A model generated the notes under the pieces. It saw only the letters and a program-made list of their open reading frames with translations, searched no databases and had not been told where the DNA came from. Shown here in pieces: positions 50,226 through 62,800 of a stretch of DNA of 64,000 nt (position 1 is its first letter; every line of letters starts with the position of its first letter). The DNA lies in assembly GCA_963457665.1 (NCBI GenBank), contig OY735212.1:5190737-5254736 (forward strand), in the 5' to 3' direction. The DNA is from Thysanoteuthis rhombus (lineage: Eukaryota > Mollusca > Cephalopoda > Oegopsida > Thysanoteuthidae). The position numbers and the translations under genes were made by a program.

Positions 50226-51361
50226 CGTTTCTGTCACTAGAAAAGGAAAGGCGGCCGCTTATAACATCACAAAAGAAGGTTGCCAGATAATTGGAGACGT
50301 TCCTGGCCAAAAACACGCCAAATAATAGCCGAATGCAAAAATAGTTTGCAGAACATTGCAATACTACAGTATACACACACACAAAAAGAATTTATTAAAA
50401 AATACTGCCGCAACAAAGTCGATTATTTGTTTCGTAGGGAATGGCGGATAATATAGATCCAGTTCAGCATTACAACAATTAGGTATAGCACACATAACTT
50501 GAAAAATTTACATTTTTCAATCTGACAAATTTCCTGGGCACAAAAAATTTCTGTCAAAAAAATTTATTTTAAATTATTTGAAGGAAATGAAAAAAAGCCA
50601 AAAGTAGCTGAAAATTCAAATCATGGCCAAACAAAAATAATCAAAAAAATTTGACCATAAAATGGCCGAAATAGCAACCCCCGTTACAAAAGTGTTTCTC
50701 CAAGCGTTTTTGGCCAAGATTCGGTTTAGTTTACATCGCCGGTTTCATAGAAGATAATTTTGTTCTCGAGTAATTTTATGTGTATTGAATCAATAGAAAC
50801 ATCGTTCCAACTGGAAAAATATCAGTTTTGAGAAAAATCAATTCCTTCAGGTTTTACGAGAGGGGTTCCATTTACATGTAGTAATCTAGCAAAACTGGAC
50901 CCCTATTTTCCGTCCTTTGGTACTAAACCGCAGCTGTGAAGTATTAAGTTACTTTCTCAATTATAATATATTTTACATTTATTAATACACAGTTTTGAGC
51001 AAAAAAGGCATACTAGTTATACATACAAGGACTGCTTCATAAGAAATCTAGCTTACAAAATAAATACAAATTTTAAAAACCAAATCTTGACCAAGCAAAA
51101 TTATTTGAAATTAAGTTCAAGTTACTACTTGGACAGTAATCATGAATGAAAAAAAAATGTGTTCGTCTGAATCGAACAAAACCACCAGTAGTTCCTGCTT
51201 TTTAAAACAGATATTTATTACATAATATTATATTAAGAAAAGAAATAATCATATTTCGATTTATTACTATCAAAAGGCTGAACTTGCAGGAAGGCGTGTT
51301 TATTGTTATTATGTTTTGTTTTGACATAAGCGACATACTTTTCTTTCTTTGGTGAATAAGA
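50226..51361. promoter_or_regulatory. Divergent promoter region between SIRT7 and METTL23
   Basis: SIRT7 begins at 50225 (-) and METTL23 at 51362 (+), so their start codons are 1136 bases apart, head to head. The SIRT7 side is CpG-bearing (GGCGGCCGC at 50249-50258, GGAGACGTTCC). A shared or two adjacent promoters is likely. No TATA box or start site can be fixed by eye. Confidence 0.5.
51167..51197 (+). repeat. Direct repeat copy 1 flanking METTL23 exon 1
   Basis: CTGAATCGAACAAAACCACC followed by AGTAGTTCCTG. A near-identical copy is at 51890-51918, and a weaker one (ACAACCAAAAATAGTTCCTG) is in the CCDC14 promoter region at about 27726-27745. Confidence 0.7.
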
Positions 51362-54300
51362 ATGCAAGAAGCTGAAAAAATCTATACGAAAAAATTTCGA
51401 TTTTACGACAAAACACAAGATGATGAATTAATTGTTATTATTCCCGAGGTAACAGTTTTAGCAATCAATATCAAAAAGTAACTAATACCTGATTCTGTCA
51501 GATTTTCATTAAATCTTCTTAGTGATACTTACTTTTCACGTTTTCACGGCACCCGACGCACGTGTTATCAGATGATTCTTGAAAGTGTCATATCGCGGGA
51601 ACACCTTTGAAAAGTTGAGATGGGGTTATAAGTAATATTTTTATCAGTTATTTCTTCTATCTCATTTCAGGTGTTTTTATACTGAAAGATCAGAAATAAG
51701 GACAATCCTTCGTTGTATGTAGGTAAAATGGGAGACCACTCCGACTAGGGTTATTACATGTTAATTTTTCCAATTCAATGTAATAAAAAAATTGATGTTC
51801 TTGTAAATATGCTAAAACTGATTCTTTTAAAAGAAACGAATGTATATAAGTAAATAAATATCGTGAAGTTAGAAAATTACTGTTTTTGCCTGAATCGAAT
51901 AAAACCACCAATAGTTCCTGGGAATTACATGTTTTGATCGAAACAGTTGATTAAATACCAAACCAGAGGAAAGCATTAACTGATATTGTGAAGTTTTCAA
52001 ATTAATACTGCCAGGTGACAAGAAGATATGTTTAATAACAGACTGCCTGTTTTAGTTTTGGTATCCTACTTCAGTATAAACTAACTTCATCCATTATACA
52101 GCTGGATTTAATGCACATTACTGATTTCATATAAATGATTATTTAACAATCATTCATTAGCCATTGATGTTCAAGATTATAGGACATACAAAGCTTACAG
52201 TGAGCCCTTACTTATTCGGTACTAAAATAGCCCGGCATTAAGGTTGCCGGAAGTTTTCCTCTTTGATGGCTAAAAATGGCTTGATTTTTTCATTTCCAGC
52301 TAACTTTAATAATAAATATGTTGAGTATACTCGAAAATTCATACAAAGGCTATTTGGGTATAACAATGAAGAGACTGAATCAACCGTGAAATGAGTTTTT
52401 TTTCTGATTGGATCAGGTTTAAGGTTTACAGAACATAACTTCTCTCTATTTTTTCAACCAGAACTGTCAACATCATCATGTTTTTTTGTTATTCCATTTT
52501 TCAGTTGGTCTGGTTGGATGACTGACTATCTATCACGCATACTGGTCGCATCAAAGGAGCTAGAGGGCTGAAAATTCGAACATTTACTTTTTATAATATT
52601 TTTTTAATCCACCCTACCCAAATATGTTTTTAGTGGGGGTTCAATTTACACAGTAAGTTTATGTTAAATTGGTCCCTTGTTTGTGTCCGGCAGAGTTCTC
52701 ACTTGTTATTTGAAACTCCAGAGTTTGTTTTTTTTCAGTTATCATCACCCCAAAAAAGTCAAAAGAAGCAATCAACCTGTTTTTCCAATTTTTTATTTGA
52801 TCTCCCCCAACATGGCTTTCAATTCATGATCTGTTGGGGTCATTGGTTTCTGACTGATCATTTACATTTCTAATAAAAGACTTTTCAAAAAATTTTTTTC
52901 TTCTAATTTCCAGGTTTTAGACCCTGACTATGGTTTCTATGTGTGGCCCTGTGCTCCAGTTTTGGCACAATACGTTTGGTTCTTTCGAGAAGAAGTCAAA
53001 GGGAAACACATTTTGGAGGTAAATGTTTTTTATCCTTTCATGAAAATAGCAATTTTTTCAAGCTATTTACTGTTTTGTTTGATTTGTCATTTCCAGCTAA
53101 AAAAAACATTTATGTAAGCTTCAAATAATGCTTTTGTTCTTGCTATTAGATATCATTCCAAAATCCTAGCCCTAACCCTAGCATGTTACCCTTTGTATGA
53201 ATTTTGGAGTGTACATAGCATTTTTAGCAATGATTTTAGCCGAAAATGAAAAAAAATGACAACTTTAGCTATTTATAGCCATCAAGGTGCAAAAGTTTTG
53301 GCAATCTTCATGCTATTGCATTTCAAGATCAAATAACCTAGGGTTACCCACAAATATATAATATCCTTTGTAACAATGCGTAAAAGAAAGAAAATTGTTC
53401 AATTTTTCCATATATGCATGGAGAATTCTGTACATCATTTGGTTCTCTATAATCTACACCAGTGGTTCTCAAACTTCATTGTATCATGGCACACTAAGAA
53501 ATATATTTGAACAGATTAAACTCAATTAATTGTTGAAAAATATGTGGTACAAGTGGGATCTGAATGATAAATCCATCAAAGACTTGGCCCAATTATTATG
53601 TATATATATCCATATAAATGTCAATATTTGAATTTATCTTATGCATTTAATATAAATGACTATATTATATAACTTATCCATTATACCTTAGGTGTATTTT
53701 AGTCTTCAGAAATTTTTATCGTGAAGGTTCAATTTAGACACAATCAGAAAAAATTACTAGTATACCAGAATGAACAAAATGCTATTCTATTACCCAGTGA
53801 TTTCCAACTTGAATGCTGGAAGGTAAGGGGGCCATAGGAGGGGGCTTTGGAAGACTAAGGATGATATGGGTGGCAAGGGGCAAAGATTACAAATCAAAAC
53901 TTCCTATGCATAAAATGTATGTATGAAAAGCTGATTTTATGGTATAGTTACTACAAGTTCAAATATTTTCCGTTCTTTAGATCTGAAGAATTTTATCAAT
54001 TTTTCAAAAATAATTCAATCACAAGTAAATCAACATAAATTCATTATGAAACAAAAATGTTACCATTGAACTTCAAACAGCTCTAATGTAAGATCAGACA
54101 TACAATTTGCCTAAGAGATATTGAGTAGCACTCTTCATATCCATTATAACACAGCAAGAAAACATACAAGATGTTGCAGGGGGACACTGATGAAATATAT
54201 AGTCTAAAAAGAGGTCGGTAGTCCAAAGAATATTTGTGAAATACTGCTATAATCTGTAAAATCTTTTGAATTTGAACATTAACTCTTGTGAAATGAGTAG

Positions 54301-56562
54301 TATAATAAGCATAAGTCCCTCATTCCCTTTTGTATGATTTTGTCTAAAATATTGAGCATCTCTTTCAGCTTAGTGCTGGGACTGCACTTCCAGGAATTGT
54401 GGCTAGCAAATGCAATGCAGCATCCGTGACCCTGAGTGAACACATTCTCTCACCTAACTGTCTGAAACATTGTGCTAATTGCTGCGCCACCAATGGTTTA
54501 GAAAAGTTATCTGTGATTGGAATTACTTGGGGGCTTTTCTCCCCAGAGCTGCTCAGCCTTCCTCCAGTGGACATCATCCTAGCTTCGGATTGCTTCTATG
54601 ATTCAAAAGGTAAAACTAATATCCACTCTCTGAACGTCATCACTGACTGACGGGCTGACATACCGAAACACTCCCACCACTTTTCGTTTTTCTCCCTATC
54701 CTTCTATGTCTAAAAGTGCAAGGGAGAAAAGTTGTGTTAGCTGCATTTTTGAGAGTAATGTCCCTTGTTAGATCTTGACACAAGGAAAGACATGGTCTAC
54801 TTCTGTCATTTGAGCTGACAGATTGGTCTAGTTTGACAGCCTCTCAGGATGGTAATCCATGAGATTGAATTAGTGCATCTATGGTCTGACTTTCAGGCTT
54901 GTTTGAATCTCTGACAAAGTAATAAAAATGTGACTGTTTATCTAACTATTATTTATCTGGAGTCTGAGAAGGAGAGAAAACAAACGTCTTTTTTAAATCT
55001 TTAAAAATATATCAGTTTATAATGGACGTTATCAAATCTATTGGTTAAACATTATGTATTTATTATACAGTTGTTGCAACAGCTGCAATGGTAGTCCATA
55101 CCTGTGGATCCGGATCAGTTGCTATGTTCATCTGAATGTTGCCGTACCAGAGAATGTAGTTACCATTATCCATGGGAAGAGAGAGGTGTTGGGCCCATGC
55201 AACTCTACTCTGTTGCCCTTATTTGATTGGGAAGGTTTTTCTCTCTACAATACCTGTCCACCAGCCACCTTGAATTCAAAGTGCAGACAGAAAGAATATT
55301 CATCAGACCCGACACTTCAGTCAATCAACTAAACTTTAGTCTGGCACTGGGCCATTAAAGTGGGGTATCCAAATAGGATAGAGCATACACCAGCTAATAG
55401 CATACAAGTGGTTTCAAAACTTGGAAAACTCAAGGACCCTTCCTATGAAGGAAATATTCTGGTGTACCCTTCTTTTAGACTAATTAATGAACTACAATAA
55501 TAAATGATTTTTAAAAGTCAAAAATTGTTCATTCTAAAATGGCTATTTATTTGAATTCTGATATATGGCACAGGTCTGTGTACAATAGTTGTTTTTGATA
55601 GCTGTGCAATGGATGTTGTTTCTCTCTCACAAGATTAGCTATGTCTAGTTTAGAGGGAACACTGCCTTGAAGTCCTTGATCAATATTATCAGAGGTTCAC
55701 AGGCCTCAGTTTCAAAACCAGTTCTACAAAAGAAGCTTGTTGATCATTGTACTATGTCAGGTGTTCCCGCCTACTTGATAATTCATTTAGTTAGGCTCTA
55801 AATAACTAGATTACTACATACTCAGCCTATTCGCAATATTTGAAATAGACTTATAGGCGACAAGCACCTGAAGTGGCATCACTCACTTCATACCTGCACT
55901 ATTTTACTCATAGCTGGTGAGCAAGATGGATTCATATTTTTTCCAAGTACAAAGTGAACACATTGTCTCTACAAGACAAACTCTGGCTGAGTCCATTCTT
56001 CATACCACTCTGCATCTCCATGCTCAGATAAGTCTGAATAAGAGTATAAAGGAGAAAGTATTTTCTGGATAAAATGAGATCAATAGATTAAGAGCTCTTC
56101 TTTATTGAATTACTTGTAGTCTCCTCAGGTCCCATAACCAACCAGCCAAGTGGCAAGGTATTCTTCTCTTTTCATTCATCTCTCGGTGTCAATGCACCTG
56201 ATCACATATTTTGGCATACAACCATGAAAATTCATGTGTACTCCAATAGCCACTTTCTTAAAAAAAAGTTTCTTTCATTTCTATAGAGAAAGAAAGAGAA
56301 AACAAACACGGGAGCCAGATAACAACACAAAGATACACTTTTATTTTTATCAACCGTATCTCAAAACAGATTTAGCAATATGGGAATTGTAAAATGGCTG
56401 TTAGGATCTGAGCATTTTTTTATTTTAAATTTCATGTTCCTCTAGATATGTCAGGTTTCCCAACTTTTTGTTTTTAGATAAAAGCCTTTATTATGGGGGG
56501 GGGGAATTTTTTTTTCTAAATGTTTTTTTTTTAGATTTCTATATATTCATAGAATGGGAGGG

Positions 56563-56599
<37 letters not shown>

Positions 56600-57515
56600 C
56601 CTAAAAAGATGATTTTACTCCGATCAAGTTGAATCAAAGAAAGCCATTAGTTTAACAAATACTCTAAGAGACGATTCAATGTTGATCATTATACATTAAT
56701 CTATTATTACCAGAAGACACTAGCCAATGTTTCAGTCATTGTACCCTCCAGCTAATTAATGCATAATAATAAAATTCTTTTTAAAAAATCATCTCAGAAA
56801 TTTATTTCGTGAGTGTGTGTGTGTGTGCCGGAAATACAAGATTATGAAGACAAATGAAAAATAAACTTCATTCAGTATTTACTAGTAAATAATTACACAA
56901 CTTCATTTGCTGGTGATTTTAAAAGTTAAAATTTCCATTTCAGATTTTGATGACATCTTTGTTACTTTATCATTCATATTGGAAAAGAATGAGAAGTGCG
57001 AATTTTGGTGCACTTACCAAATACGAAGGTAATTTGTTTCTCTGTTTACCCATTCCTGCATACCTTATGGTTCAGTGATTATTCATTATAGTCAGCAAAC
57101 GAACTAGATACTTCACTCACTAAAACATGGTTAAAGTTTTCCAAGTATCACATTTTTTAAAAATTAGTAATTGAATCTTTCCAAAACTTTATGAATCCAT
57201 AAATGAAGATTTCAATAGATCAACTTGTCATAATAGTGATGGAAATGGTTGAATCTTTACGAGCAAATACAATTATTTTCAAAAACATGAAAACTGAATT
57301 CTAATATTTCTTACCAACTCAAATATAATTCTATTTATTTTTCTTTCTTTCCTAGCACGGATAAATCTCTTGTGTACCTTTTAGAAAAGTGGAACTTGAC
57401 TTGTGTCCATATTCCTCTGAGTTACTTTGAAGCCAACGGACCTAGTGTGGCCGAATCAAATTATCCAGGAAATCACACAATTGAAATGCTGAAGATATTC
57501 AGAAGACAGACTTGA
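51362..57515 (+). CDS. METTL23: METTL23 orthologue, SAM-dependent protein arginine methyltransferase
   Basis: A class-I methyltransferase-fold enzyme. Mammalian METTL23 makes asymmetric dimethyl-arginine on histone H3 (R17). Exons: 51362-51448, 52914-53018, 54369-54609, 56944-57028, 57356-57515. Phases close for 225 residues. An in-frame TGA lies 9-7 bases before the ATG, which supports the start. Seen: FYVWPCAPVLAQYVWFFR (39-57 region), motif I as ILELSAGTALPGIVASKC (about 62-79), LSEHILSPNCLKHC, ITWGLFSPELLSLPPVDIIL, ASDCFYD, FWCTYQIR and HTIEML. Each has a match in human METTL23. Two changes: the first glycine of the GAG motif is Ser, and the LSD step is LSE. The human enzyme is about 190 aa; this has a longer N-terminus. 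Confidence 0.93.
51890..51918 (+). repeat. Direct repeat copy 2 flanking METTL23 exon 1
   Basis: CTGAATCGAATAAAACCACC followed by AATAGTTCCTG, two mismatches from copy 1 and 723 bases away, in METTL23 intron 1. Confidence 0.7.
52540..52870 (-). repeat. Dispersed repeat family A, inverted copy in METTL23 intron 1
   Basis: On the minus strand: GAAAGCCATGTTGGGGGAGA, AGGTTGATTGCTTCTTTTGA, GGGACCAATTTAACATAAAC, TGTAAATTGAACCCCCACTA and AAACATATTTGGG follow the same order as the plus-strand copies. It ends close to the METTL23 exon 2 acceptor (52913). Confidence 0.65.
53455..53620 (+). mobile_element. hAT-like DNA transposon end, degraded
   Basis: CAGTGGTTCTCAAACTTCAT (53461-53480) matches the typical terminal repeat of animal hAT elements (CAGNGGTTCTCAAACTTT). 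TATCATGGCACACTAAGAAA continues as in those families. A second similar start, CAGTGATTTCCAACTTGAAT, is near 53796. The opposite ends were not identified. Confidence 0.45.
55020..56200. other. Less AT-rich, mid-repetitive-looking part of METTL23 intron 3
   Basis: This stretch is visibly less AT-rich than its surroundings. It contains GTGGTTTCAAAACTTGGAAA...GGTGTACCCTTC, again hAT-like at about 55410-55470. A 92-codon frame at 55054-55332 opens here but shows no splice borders. Probably an old insertion; its class is unclear. Confidence 0.35.
56558..56598. repeat. Poly-A run
   Basis: About 35 consecutive A in METTL23 intron 3, after a T/G-rich stretch. Possibly the tail of an old retroposon. 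Confidence 0.85.
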
Positions 57516-58192
57516 AGGCCAAACCATTCAGGTTATGGTTCAGAGAGCAAGATAAGCATGCAGAAATTCCATAAGATGAAGAATTGGTATCTGGATTCTA
57601 TGGCCGAAATATTGTTGGTTACAATGGCTTCACATCCTGAAGATGGCTATTAAAAGAATACCTCGAGTTGCTCCAAGATGGACCCAACTAAGAAGAGAAA
57701 GGAAGCAGGTCGAATACCAGCTGGCAGAGGATAATGATGATCGACTCGGAAGGGATGGGCCTTACATGAAGCAAAGTTTAAACCCAAGCACAAGACTAGG
57801 ATCAATAATGTGGAACTATTATGCTGGGACAAAGGATCAAATCAAATAGATTTGTAAATTCAATATATCTAAACATTTGATATTTAACACTGAAAGCAAT
57901 CAGGTTTCTTAGACAACATTGAACTAGAATAAATCATCTGAGAATAAATTCCTAGGAATATAACAGTGGGCTGCATTTGAATTCAAGACTAAAATAAGCA
58001 TTTTGAATGAATCTACAGAAGATATCAAGCACACAGATTTCTAATCCACTGACCAAGACATTAGCTAAATTAGTGAACATTAATTTTATTGCAAGTATTA
58101 TATTCTGGTAACTTCCTGAGATGCATGCAAAATTCAATACTTCAACAAGAAACAAGGGAATGCATAAGTTTAAGACAAAAAAAGAGTTTAAA

Positions 58193-58202
58193 AATAAATA
58201 AA
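58193..58202 (+). terminator. Probable METTL23 polyadenylation signal
   Basis: Two overlapping AATAAA hexamers at 58193-58198 and 58197-58202, about 680 bases after the stop. A T-rich stretch follows within 25 bases. Confidence 0.5.
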
Positions 58203-58487
58203 GATCAACTACTGGTTATTTTTTTATCTTTTTTATTTTTATAGAATTTTTTTTCTGTGAAGAAGTTTGTAATTTTTTTTAAATAAAAAGGCATCAATGT
58301 GTTAAAATGGGCATCTGTCATGACACCTGTCATGTCCAAATTTGGCTTTAAGTAGTCAATTCTGGATTTTCTTGATTTCTTTCATAACAAATCAGTCCAA
58401 TGTCAAGGCAAGAAAAGCTAATAAAATAGCTTAGCATTACATCTCACATCTTGCCAAAAACAATAACATCCTGTAGTTAAGTGTGTA

Positions 58488-59145
58488 CCTCTATCTCTCT
58501 CTCTCTTTGATTAAATCCAGAATGAATAGCAGAAACTTTTGGCATGAAGAAGCTCATTAATTCCAAAAGGTTCTTCATAATCCAAGAATCTAATAGGACC
58601 CCCCCTCTCGCATTTTACACTGACAGGGTGAAACTCTTATAATTTTGACAGACACTTGCTTTCTTTTTCTCTCTCTCTCTCTCTCTCTTCAACATTACAT
58701 TTGACATTGATTTTTCTTCATTTTTTTTCTTCTCAACACAACAAATTTTGGTAATATATCTTGATTTTGGCACAGGGGATACTTCAACTTCTTACCCTCC
58801 ATGCACTTTCAGGTACAAAATCTGTAAACATCTATTCAAGTTATAATCCAAACTGAAATTCAGATTTCTGCATTAAAACAAAAAAGTAACAGATATATTA
58901 AGTATCTGAATCTTCAAGAGTGTGTGTATAATTTTATATGTTTATACATACATATATAAAACACTCATACACACACTAAAGATACATTAAGGGCTGTTAC
59001 TTTATAAAATCTTTGCCCTATAATAACAACACCAAGCAGAATCAATTTCAGACATTTTCATCATTTCAAGACTAAGAGAAAGTGGTGAGAGAGAGAGAGA
59101 GAAAAAAAGAAAAAGAGAAAAAAAAAAAGAAAGAGAAAAATGGTC
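58488..59145. repeat. (CT)n and (GA)n microsatellites
   Basis: CT runs at about 58490-58507 and 58664-58688, and a GA/A-rich run at about 59086-59142, in the gap between METTL23 and USP37. The first two could pair with the third. Confidence 0.85.
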
Positions 59146-59202
59146 CAAATGCTCTTCAAGCAAAAGCAAGTAAAGTTTCTTGACTTGTAGGAATGTTTTT
59201 GT

Positions 59203-59208
59203 TTTATT
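59203..59208 (-). terminator. Candidate USP37 polyadenylation signal
   Basis: AATAAA on the minus strand about 660 bases after the stop of the USP37-type gene. Confidence 0.35.
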
Positions 59209-59864
59209 TATGAGCCCCTGAGGTTAGAAAATATTATTCAAAGATGGCATTTGTCTGAATGCCAAAACTCAAATCCATTTGTGCATATTCCAATAAGATT
59301 AAAAGTATTAAGGGAAAGTTTTCTTCCCTTGCTGCACTAGACTACCAGTCTTTGTAGGTCCTCACAACTCATCTGCATTGAGTACCATCGTGGATTTATC
59401 TGGCCTTGGGGGAGACTGCTTTCACCTCCATGTTTCGTCTTTTAATAATGCTCTTTAGTTGTTCTTCCTTTTTATTCCGTTCAGGGTTCCTGGCTACAAT
59501 CTAAGACGTGAACATTTTTTTTTTTTCAATTTGAAAATAAGCACCAAGTCACCATAAAGATGGCTGGATGGACGGACCTTGTCAAGGCATTGAACACAAA
59601 CACTTAGTCAATTGCGTTCATTTGTGGGAAGAGCAAGCGGGCTGAGTGGGGAAAGAGCTCGATGGTCCTGTATTGATTTGTGGGTTTTTGCTAAAATGCA
59701 AAGCTCTAAAAGTAAATAAAATATTTTTGTCCTTTATGATTTTAAGCCAGTAGAATAGATTGGAAGAAGCTGAAGAATCATCATCACGGCAGGTTTTTGT
59801 GGTTTGGTGGCTGAAGTATTAATTCATTTTTTTTTTTTTCCATTTAAATATGAAGTGTTCAATT

Positions 59865-62800
59865 TCAAGAACATTCCTTTTGATGTTGAGGATGCAAATT
59901 ATTAGCAATGTCCCTGTAAAAACAAAACAAAACTTGAATTCATACATGGGAATTGAAATGTTGAACTAAGGGAAGTGACTTCTGATTAAAGTAACTTCCC
60001 TTGCACTTAAGTAATTTTTTTTTTTTAATATGAGTCTTCTAATTTAATACTCGAGTTTCATTTCTTCATTTTATTCATTGAAGAGTTCCGCAACAGATTC
60101 AAGAGGAACATATATTTCTGCTGAATTTATGAATTATCTTTCATGAATGAGCATTACTTTAAGAATCTGAATACAACCAGACAAAACTTTGTCTGCATTC
60201 TTGAGAGAAAGACTTTAGATTATAGAGCAGGATTACATTTCAAAAATTCAACTAAGATATACGTTTTATGATACTTACTTTGAAAGGTAAAAGAAAATGT
60301 ATCCACTGTCTTGTCTGACTCTCTGCACATCGGCTTCTGTAGTTTGCCTGACTTCTTTGTCGTCAAATGAATACCACTTGTCATTACGGAGATCTAACAC
60401 GTCACTTAAATAATGTCCTATTTTTGGAAAAAGAAAACAGAAAAGAAACTTCTATAGTATAACAAATTATTCAATACATTTGAACTGCTGTGATAGAGTC
60501 TTTACAGAAATAAGCCAACATCTTATAGTTGATGTAATGACTTAAGTTAAAACTGGTCAAATCTATGACCATCTTTGTTTCAAACAAGGAGAAACATAGG
60601 CTTGGAAAGAAATTACAAATATATCAAGCTCTACAAAAACCATTTCAACGAAGGAATTATCAACTAGTCGCACAACAAACTATTACTTCTCTAGACTTTG
60701 CCCAGTCCTAACCATTCTTAGTATAAACTTGGAATTTTGCACACACGCGCACACACACACACACACCTCTCAATAGATGCATAAAATGTTTTTGAAAATT
60801 CTCCCCTGTAAATAGGTTTCTATTGGGGGTTCAATTGGATAATTAAAGTTTATGCTAAACTGATTTCTTAGTTTGGGTCTCAGATTTTCTTTTTTTTTTT
60901 TCAATGAATTTATGATTCAAACTATATCGGTAGTATGTTTTCATCCCAAGTCACTTGATTTCACCACCACCACTGCTTAATTTACAAGGTAAAAAGCAGC
61001 ATACATGGATGGTGGAGGTGATTCATAATTTCCCTTGGAATGTTAGTTTTGTCTTTCTGCATTAGTGGTTCCCCATTTCATGTTCTTTGAACAAAGCCAA
61101 AGTTCATCAGGGTCAGTAGATTCTATTAATGCGTGTATTTGACAGGGGCCCCACTTCTTTCTTTTTTTTGAAAATCAACTTTTTTTCACCAAACCTTACA
61201 AATTTTCCATTAAGTATTTAATTCATAGGAGTAAAGTGGATTTTGTAAGACTTGGAAAATCACTTCTGTCTTAGTTTCAAGTCACAGTCTCATTTGAGAT
61301 GAGAAACTAATTAATCTTCAAAAAGAGATTCAAGATCCAATAAATATTCCCCCCCCAAAAAAAAACTCATCTTGATAAATGATCTATCGGGCCAAACTGT
61401 CAAATAGTCCGTTCTTCATTTTATTTGGAGCGTCTTAATTATATCAAAATTTCAACAAGTAGAAGATTTCTCTGCTTAACACAAAGAGTAATGAAAAATT
61501 TTAAAAACAATTCAACATACCTGAGACGGATGAATTTCCAATGTGGGCCACAACACTAACAAGTTGGTAAGAATGAGGCAGGTTCCCCTTCTAAAAAGAG
61601 GGAAAAAAATAAATAAATAAAGCTATGTGTGCAATTTAAGAAAAAAAAAAAAAAAAAAAAATTCTGATCACCTCTTCCATTATAATGGAGCCCAAGTGAG
61701 TATATGTAACTAAAAACTACTACTGATGTGATGAAAGTTGTCCTGATGTTCCACTGACAAAACATTTGTCTAAACAAACAGACCTTTCATTGAAAACCTT
61801 TTTGCAAAGATTTAAGAAATGTCTTTTGAAATCATTGATAAGCTGACAGCTGATATGACAAATTGCCTTTCAAGTTTTTCTCGTGAATCTATGAAAATGG
61901 ATATACAAAATATTTATAATTCATATTGGGAATTTACACACACCCCCCAATTCAATACGCTAATTTAAAGTTGATTTTATACTCTTGAAAATTTTATTTT
62001 AGGTTTCACTGTTGATTCTGTATATTTATGGTTTCAAAATATCTTTAATTCAAATTCCAATACCGTCCATGACAGGCATATTATAAAATGTTATAGACTT
62101 ATTAAATTATCAATTATCACATTACTTTGAAAGATCAGATACAAAACTTTTGAAATGGGTTTCAAATTGACTTCTAGACAACCTTTATAATTTCAGTAGT
62201 TGATATGCCCTGAAACACAAATTTTAGCCCATCTTGCATACATAATTTTGAACATTTCCAGGGGGAACATAGAGGCAGATTCAATACCAACCTCATGAGG
62301 CAGGCCCAACTTAAAAAGCCAGTATTGAACCCTTGCCTTGAGATTTCCATTGATTTCCAGATTTGACACTATTCTCATGCCCATGTTGGGCAAATCTCTG
62401 AGATAATTTTTGGATTACCCCCCATCCCTCACGTAGCCAAATCAAGCAGCCCAGGACAAAACCACATCAGGATATTACTTGATAACAGATAAATAATGAA
62501 GACTCACTTCTGCATTAATCCGCAACTCTTCTGCCTCTTCTTTTGTCCTTTTTAAGGCCTCATCAACATTGACACCAAAGTCATCCTGGGCTGGAGGGTA
62601 ACCATCATCAAGATCTAAACAGAAAAACATTCTTTTTAGTCCATGACATTCAATTAAAGAACTGAAACAGTTTCACAAATATTTTTTTTCAAAGTGAAAG
62701 GGAGTTTTTTTATTACTTATTACTTGCTACACAAGCTTTGTACTTAAAGAAAATCAAAAGTTGTCTCCAAGTCTCGAGTGTTAATATTATGCTATACTCT

